Positions 27,301-36,300 of a DNA stretch of 64,000 nucleotides are shown here, piece after piece. The notes beneath the pieces were generated by a model. The model ran no database searches. It was not told where the DNA came from and worked only from the letters and a program-made list of their open reading frames with translations. The DNA comes from Liolophura sinensis (taxonomy: Eukaryota > Mollusca > Polyplacophora > Chitonida > Chitonidae). Location: assembly GCF_032854445.1 (NCBI RefSeq), contig NC_088300.1, positions 36,065,608-36,129,607 of the forward strand. The letters run 5' to 3'. Position 1 is the stretch's first letter; every line of letters begins with the position of its first letter. The translations under genes were made by a program, and so were the position numbers.

Positions 27301-30300
27301 TTTTGCACGTCTTTTTTATTTATGTATCACAGGAATTCCGTAGCATTAATGCTGAACTCTTTAATGTTCATCCGTTAATCAAGACATTCTTACTGGGCCA
27401 GAGTGGGCTGGAAAGCATTTGATATGGTTTTTTTTGGTGGAAGATATATGTAAGCAAGTGTAATTGTCATTTAATATGTTTTTTTTTTTCGGTGGAAGAG
27501 ATATGTAAGCAATTGTAATTGTCATTTAATATGTTTTTTTTTGGTGGAAGAGATATGTAAGCAAGTGTAATTGTCATTTAATATGTTTTTTTTTCAGTGG
27601 AAGAGATATGTAAGCAAGTGTAATTGTCATTTAATATGTTTTTTTTTCAGTGGAAGAGATATGTAAGCAAGTGTAATTGTCATTTAATATGTTTTTTTTT
27701 TTTGGTGGAAGAGATATGTAAGCAAGTGTAATTGTCATTTAATATGTTTTTTTTTTTCGGTGGAAGAGGTATGTAATCAAGTGTAATTGTTTTCTTTCCT
27801 GAAGGTTTTCGTTTTGCCAGTATCCTTTTATATTAAGTATAGCGGCCAAAAGGAATATCCTGCAAAGAGACTCAGAGCAGCAAATGATAATCATGGCAAG
27901 AGTAAGTCACTCATTCTCAGTCTACACATGTATATTCTGTGTATTTGTTTCTCACCACAAGGAAATGAATGTTTCGGTCTTAGACCCCGATTTATGTTTG
28001 TTCTGGTCTGTTACACTCCATTTGCAATACACTTTTTTGGATATGTTTACTTATGAATGAATATTTTAGCATGTAATTTTAACAGTAGCATGTAATTACA
28101 ACCACTTCCACAATGATGTGCACCTTAGATTCGAAACAAGCTTTTGTGAATTACCATTATGGTTTGTTTGCCATGTAATTCAAATAGAACTGACTATGTT
28201 CGAATGATTATATACATGAACCTATATTTGTTCCTGTGTATGAACATGAACCTGTCTGTTTACATCTAGACATAGTTGTCTCTGCAAGCATTTGTGATTG
28301 ACCATCCTCAAAATATTAAGATTTCTTACCTTTGTCTTCACAGCGTAGTTTAGTGGCCAAAGTCCAGCGTCGACAGTTACCTGACATAGGGATGCTATTC
28401 CTGAACCTCAACGTTCGACGCACCCACCTGGTGTCTGACTCCCTTAATGAGGTAAGGTAGAAGTCTTTATGCTGAAGAAAAGCTGATATCCTAGTCATCT
28501 GGATCATTCATTTGTGAAGAAGCATTAACAATTGTCTTGCAATGCTTCCTTCTGAAAGTCATATCTTGGACTCTTGGATATTTTACCTAAAGACTTTTAA
28601 TGTGAATGACCTATTATTTCATTCATGATTAAGTTGCTCATTTTCCCAGATTCTGGGAGGTCTATTGATTTTAGAAAGGTGCTTTGAGAGGTGTCTGGAA
28701 GGTAGGGTGATATTCTACTGGGAAAATGTAAATCTTAGTGTAACCGGGGTGGGCTACATTAGACACCGTGGGTACCTTAATTAAAAGTCAGTTTCTCCGT
28801 TTGAACGGCTGTATTCAAGGAAAATTGTGGCAGAAAGAAAATAGTGCCTTGACGCTGTAATATCACTGTAACATAAAAACACAAATGTCAGCTCTTATTT
28901 TTGTACGGAATATTTACGATGTATCATGTTTTTACTGTGTATAAAAATCTTACAGTGTGATAAGTCTTACAGTGTATCGGAATATTACAGTGTAACGTAG
29001 CACCCACAGGGAGAACATCACAGCATCACCGCAGCCTTGACAACATACAACGTCTGAATCTGTCAGATACACTACTCCTTAATCTTAAATGTGTGAACTG
29101 AGCAACAGCAATAACGCGACGTTCATGACTTCATTTTCTGCAGCAAAAGAGACCACTATGGCGTATGAAAATGTGAACACTAATATATGTACACCTTAAC
29201 AGCTGGACAAACTCATCAGATATTATTATCCAACAACAGTGCCATACTGGCAGTCTAAGGAAATTAGACAAATTTACACAAACACATAAACAGTTCCTCA
29301 CCCTGGTTATGGAGGTCATTGTTCACAGGCACACTTAGATATTCTTTTAGCCCAAGTTTGCCAAACGTACACTTTGTCTTGAGAAGGAACCCTACAGTGA
29401 TTTTCAGCAACTTTGATCTTTTTCTTGAAGGTCATTAGGTTCATTTAGGTTAAATTTTATGAAAGGCTTGCAAAGATGATACCTCCAGAGTGGTTAATGT
29501 GAAATTCACCAAACTTACACCACACATACACTATGTCTTGAGGAAGAAACCTTTTGTTTTTCAGTGACCTTGACCTTTTTCTTCAAGGTCATTGGGGTTA
29601 TTTAAGCTCAATTTTATTAAAGGCTTGGCCAGGAGCCTCTCACCAATGTGGTCGCTGTGAGTTCAAGTCCGGCTCATGCTGGCTTCCTCTCTGGCCGTAA
29701 GTGGGAAGGTCTGACAGCAACCTGCGGATGGTCGTGGGTTTTCCCCGGGCTGTGCCCGGTTTCCATCCACCATAATGCTGGCCGCCGTCGTATAAGTGAA
29801 ATATTCTTAAGTATGGCGTAAAACACCAATCAAATAAATAAATAAATAAATTAAAGGCTGGGAAACATGCTATGTCTAGAAAGGTTTAGCCCAATTAATC
29901 TCACCAAACTTCCACCACGCTTACACCTTGGTATGAGAAAGAACCCTATTGATTTTCATTGACCTTGACCTTTTTCTTCAAGATCATAGGTGTAATTTAA
30001 GTTAAATTGTGTGTAAGGGGCTGTAAGGACAATCCGAAATAAACAAAAAAGTTGTTATGCTAAAAAGGTATTCTCCTGCTTCATGTGTCATAACTTTCTA
30101 ATTGCCTCTTGAATAGCATCTGCACATATTACAGCATATTACAAACCTCCATTAAGTTGAAACTATTCATTACATTGTATATGCGCTCAAGGCTGAGGAG
30201 TTTTAAGTGCATTCCACGGTATTTTTTTTTTCGTTATGCTTGTATTTATTTATGTATTGATTGGTGTTTGACAACTTACTGAAAAGTATTTCACTTATAC

Positions 30301-33300
30301 AACTGCTGCCAGCAATATGGTGGGAAGAAACCTGACAGAGCCCGGGGGAAACTCACAACCATCCGCAGCTTGCTGACAGATCTTCCACTGTCAGCAAAGA
30401 CTTACCTTGCAGCCTAACAGCTGTGAACGATATGCTTTTACATAGCTAAAGTATGATATATTATTTATAAGCTGGTCAACCTTTCACCTTTCTTGCAGAT
30501 TGCCAGAAAGCAACATGACCTGAAGAAAAAGCTGAAGGTGACATTTGCCGGGGAACCTGGGTTGGACATGGGAGGTCTAACCAAAGAGTGGTTCCTGCTT
30601 CTAGTCAGGCAGATTTTTCAGCCAGAATACGGTTAGTTATTATTCTTCTTATTTTCTGTTAAATGTTTTTTTTTGGTTACCTTGTTCATCAATTTTCATA
30701 CCAAACGTTCAGTGGGAAAGAGGCAATCTCCAACTCACATGGGTTGTGCTTTGTCCATGTGTGTAGGGAGTTTTAGCTAAGTGGTGAGGCAGGGGGAGAG
30801 TCACTACTGGACCATCTCCCACTACCCGCTGTGAAATTATTGAAACATTTGTTAACAAGAGTACAGCCTATTGGTGCAATTCAAATTGGCCACATTCGTG
30901 ACCTTAAACAGCTACAAAATTCAGTTAAAGTAGGATCAAAATGAGATCAATGTCAGTATGACATGCTGCGAGTTTCATATTAGTTAAAGACTTCAGGTTT
31001 TTTGCATTAAATTATAAAAAAACAAAGAAATGGCAAATAGCACAGCTCAAAGTTATGTCTGGGGCTAGACTCGTCACAATATGTATGTTTCTCTTCCAAA
31101 CTACATGACACTCTTTGGTGAACAGTGTGTTTTATTTGAAATATTTTTTGATATGACCCTGAAGTACATGTTTCCTTCTGTATGTTATTTTGTGTTTGAA
31201 GGCCTTAAGAGGAACTGTCTGGTTGTAAATTGACTGGACTACTGTCAGTAAATTAAGATATTATTATGTATATAAAAAATTGTGAATTTTTTTACAGATT
31301 TAAATTTAAGATTAAAAAATTTTACTGACCAGATGAATCAGTAAACCCTTAGACGGAGAGAGCTGCTCCTTGCAGCTCAGTATCGTACTTTTAAATTTAG
31401 GTATCATTTCATGGAAACAAATTTAATTAGACGAAAGTATAAAAAGTATACTTTTTTATCAGAGATCAGCAGTTGATGAAATTATAATTAGCTAAAGCCT
31501 CTCATCAGTGTTTCTTTGTTTCAGGTATGTTTGTATATGACAAGAAGGCAGGGGTCTACTGGTTTAGTACAGCTGCCTGTGAGAACTGTCAGGAATTCAA
31601 CCTCGTTGGTGTTGTATCCTTTATCTGCAACAGTTTGTGTTATGGATTTACCAACAATCATTTCCTTCAAATTGTTACATTTATTTGAGTGACAAAAAGA
31701 TGGGGGCATTTAATACATAACCTCATTTGTTTTAAGACATTTTAACAAAGAGTGCTTGAGACAATTATCAAAGAACAATGTGAGGTGCTTTGCTAGAACA
31801 AATCACATTGTGTAATTTTTAGTTCTGCAACTTTTTGTGAATGTTAAAATGCTTTTGATGTAGATATTTTTAGGGCACAGGTCGGTCTTAAATTTGTGGA
31901 TTCATTCTTGCTTTTTATCTTTATAAATAGACAGTATTAATTTATTCGTCTTAATCAAGATATGTGTATTGTATTCGAAGGTCCTCTTTCTTACCTTCTG
32001 GAACACCTTCGTCAGATGTCAGATGCCATTGGAGGTGTTTCTTAATATTTCCTTATTGATCATATAATAAAACATTTGTGTAATTGTAACTATGTAGTCA
32101 TTGAATAAGTGGGTATACAGCATAGGGTTATAACTCTTTTCTGCAAAGGCACAGTTTTCAAATTAGCATAGAAAATTGATAAATACACTTCTTGATGAAT
32201 TCCTCCATGATAAACTAGTATTCTCCTTGTCTTTCATCTGATCCCATTGAATCATACATTTGTACTCTTTTTGTACTATTTTTGTACTCTTGTGATGGTT
32301 TATGACTTAACTGGGGTGGAAAGGTCTGACAGCAACCTGCGGATTGTTGTGGGTTTCCCCCGGGCGCTGCCCGGTTTCCTCCCACTATAATGGTGGCCGC
32401 TATCGTTTAAGTGAAATACTCTTTGAGTGCGGCATAAAACACCAATCAAATAAAGAAATAAATAAACTTAACTGGGTATCAGTTGATGGGATTGGCAGTG
32501 TATAACAGTATCATACTGGATATCCGGTTCCCTCAGTGCTGCTACAAGAAACTGCTCAGTCCTGCTGTGGTGCCATACAACAACCCCCGTGCAACCGTAG
32601 GAGTGGTCTCCCTTGCGTTGGAGGATCTCAAAGGCGTTCAGCCTGTAAGTGCCTGACCAATGAAATTTGAACATAAGTCTACCATGAGCAGTGTAAACGA
32701 ATGCTGGAAATTTTTCTAATTTTATCAAATGAGCGTTTTTACAAAGAATCAAAATTGGTCTACTTTTGGGCGATTTAAGACTATATATCCTCAAAGTCAT
32801 GAAATTATACAAAACGGGTGGTACAGTTTTTCTGGTACCTGGCATAAATTATCGTTTTTTTTTTTTTTACAGAATGTTCTATCAGCAAATAATGGTAAAT
32901 CCACTGAAAAAGATTTTGTAAATGACAAAAAGCCATTATCAAGTTTTAATTTCTTTCTGGTTTTTTTTTTTATGATGTTTGTTTTATTGCCCTCAAGTGA
33001 GGGTTCAAATTACTTTTGACTTTATTTAATAATTAAAGTGGATGTAGCTCAAAATACAATGTTCTCTCTTCTTGGTCAGTTCTTGGATCATTTTCAAGTT
33101 TGTAACTAGAAGTTTTGTTATTTTCACTATAGGATGTGGCGCATGGTTTACAAGAGCTTCTGGATTATGAGGGAAATGTTGAGGATGACTTTTGCTTGAC
33201 ATTTCAGGTATGTAGTGGGGGGTAGTTCAGGACATGCTGTGTATCTGCGCATGCGAGAACGTTTACCCCGGTATCAGTAATCTTGTTGATATGCCAAATA

Positions 33301-36300
33301 AACAAAATTGTTGAAAGACTAGGATGCCAACAATGTGACTTCTCAGTTTATTTGGAGTATCTGTACTTTCACAAATTTATCCCTGACTTTGCCTCTTCAG
33401 ACCTTTACAAATAGTACATAAGACATTGAGGAAGTGCACTGTATATATGCCAGATGTATCAGTTGTTCGGGGTAGGAGAATAGACGTGATTGCACAAATT
33501 GTACTTTCCCATGAAGACTATTATCACAACCACAGTAACTGATTGTACTGCCTGATAATGATTGTAATCTCTGGTAATGATTGTAATGTAATTGTAGTGA
33601 ACCCTGTCTTCCTCTATTCGTGAGGCCTTCCAAGTAGTTAGCACGCCAGCGTGGCGCAATTAGCCAGGAGCCTCTCACCAATGTGGTTGCTGTGAGTTCA
33701 AGTTCAGCTCATGCTGGCTTCCTCCATACATGGGGAGGTCTGGCAGCAACCTGCAGATGGTTGTGAGTTTTCCCCATGCTTTGCTCGGTTTCCTCCCACC
33801 ATAATGCTGGCCGCCGTCCTATAAGTGAAATATTCTCAAGTACTGCGTTAAACATCAATCAAATAAATAAATAAATCCTCTAGTTTCTTCTGGCGCATAT
33901 AATTATCTGCTGATGCAATGATTTCACAAGGAAAACCACAAATGTGATCATTTAACTTTCCATGAATGAATTTTTATATTTCAGATCTCTTTCAGTGAAT
34001 TGGGCCAGACAAAAACTCATAACCTTAAAACAGACGGAGACAAAATCCCTGTCACCAACAAGAATCGCAAAGGTCATTTTGATAATGTACCATTAAAATT
34101 CATTGTCATCTTTGTAGAAAAATACATGTTGGAAAACAGACTGTTTTTCTTAAATTTTAAAGGGGTCTGTTAATTTAAGTTATAGACCAGTATTTACAGT
34201 GAAAAAGAAATGAGGTTTCAATGAAGAATTCGATTTCTTCATAGCTCAGGAGGGTGAACACTTCTGCTGTAAATTCAGATACCAAGAAGGTGCCAAAGGG
34301 CAGAGTTTCTATGTGGCCTGACTCCATTCATTAAAGGGAAGAACTCTTGAGTACGGCTTTAAACACCAGTCAAATAAATAAATGAATAACTTTTGACATT
34401 ACCCTGTTTGCAGATTATGTACAGCGGTATGTGGACTATGTGCTGAACAAAGCCATCTTCCAACAGTTTCAGGCCTTTTACCATGGGTTTCACAGTGTGT
34501 GCGCATCTAATGCTCTCATTGTAAGTCAAAAACTATTTCTTTTGCCTGTGAGTTGGCGTGGCCTAATCACAGGAAAATGTTTGCGACTTACAGCTCAAAA
34601 GTGCTAAAACAATGGAGTTATGAGAAGTGTGAAGAAGCTTCCTCATTTGTATCCCAGTTCCTCATTACTAGAGTACCCTGATTCCTCAACCTTCTTGCAC
34701 ATAAAAGAGCAACTTTTTGAGTGCTATTGATAGAAATTTTATAATTTGTTTTTGGGGACAAAACTGCATTGGTTGGATTGGTCAATTTTAGGCCTTCACA
34801 GAAAATATGATTTTTTCAGTCTGCACAGAGAAATGCTCTCAGAGTTTTCTTCAATAAACGCCTTGGAAAAATGCGAAAAGGTTGAAGAAGAGTTTCTTGA
34901 GATCAAGTTGATGGCAAGGAACTATGGAAAAGAGACTTGTGGCTAGGTCTGACCATAGTGAGATTGGTAGTGTGCATGTTACAACTGTATGTTAACTTCA
35001 GAGTACATGTAATGCTCTGATCAGTTGTGTTACACCATTTGGATGTGTTCAGAAGTCATCAGCTATGGCTGAATTTTTCTAATTTGAACAATACTCCTGA
35101 CTACGCATACTTTAAAGTAATTTTATGAAAACTGTCAATAAAATATTATTGATTATCTGTGTAGCTTTATGAAAGCACTTTTCAGTATGAGACTTGAATT
35201 CCAGAAAACCAGTTTCCTATCTCCACTAAATGAAACTACTGGGTGGTAAAATTCCTAAGAGGATTTTCTCTTGATGGAAGTGCACATTACTTGCACATGA
35301 TGTCGGCACCTTGAGTATCAACAAGAGACAGCTTATGCTGGCTTCCTCTGTGGCCATACATGGGAAGATCTGTCAGCAACCTGTGGATGGTTGTTGGTTT
35401 CCCCCAGGCTGTGCCTGGTTTCCTCCCATCATAATGCTGGCCACCGTCATATCCGTGAAATGTTCTTGAGTATAGCGTAAAACACCTATCAAATAAATAA
35501 ATAAATAAATAAATAAATAAGAGAATCAACTGCCAGATTGTAATGATGAGAATTACAGCGTTTCTTGTTTCACAAACTCTTATGTGCCTGTTGTAGATGT
35601 TACGGCCTGAGGAAGTGGAAACACTGGTGTGTGGTAACCCTAACCTGGACATGGCTGAGCTGAAAAAGGTGACCGTGTATGACGGGTTCCACACTCAGGA
35701 TCAGGCAGTTAGGTGGGTGTTCACTGATAACTTCATGTCGCAGGTTCTTATGTGAATGTGTGAATTTACCAGCAAATGAATGGGAGGCTCAAGGGAAGAG
35801 TTCACACAAAAGGGTCCAGATCGCAGCAGAACACACATACACCAATAATTGTGACGTGCTAAAGGGAAGAATACGAGAGTTCATGGCTGTGGTCCACTCG
35901 GGGACTCTCAATCTCGGGGTTTTCTCAATCCACCCACAGAAGTGATCACTTTCATACAAGTGTGAAATGTTGTTGATTTCCTTGTTGAACATCAGTCATT
36001 CAGCCAGTCATTTCATCAGTCCATAACATACAAAATGTGATAGAAAAAAACAACAAAAAGATTATGGTAGGACTTCAGGCCATAACTGAAAGTATAAGAG
36101 ACTTTTAACAGTAACTCATGTATTTTAAAGTCCATAGTAAAGTCCTAAAGGTGAAATATTCTTGAATATGGCGTAAAACTCCAGTTAAATAAATAAACAT
36201 TAAATAAATTTCAAGAGTACATATATGGGCACTCTTCATGGTCAGATTTCGTATCTATAGAGATATATTACTCACAACTTGTTCTCTATAGTTTTTTGCC

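Noticed and set aside
34746-34946. 66-codon frame between HECTD2 exons 17 and 18
   Set aside because: It overlaps MITE copy 4 and the reading is not shared by the other copies.
35287-35694. 135-codon reverse frame over HECTD2 exon 18
   Set aside because: It combines antisense of exon 18 with a SINE-A copy; shadow of known features.
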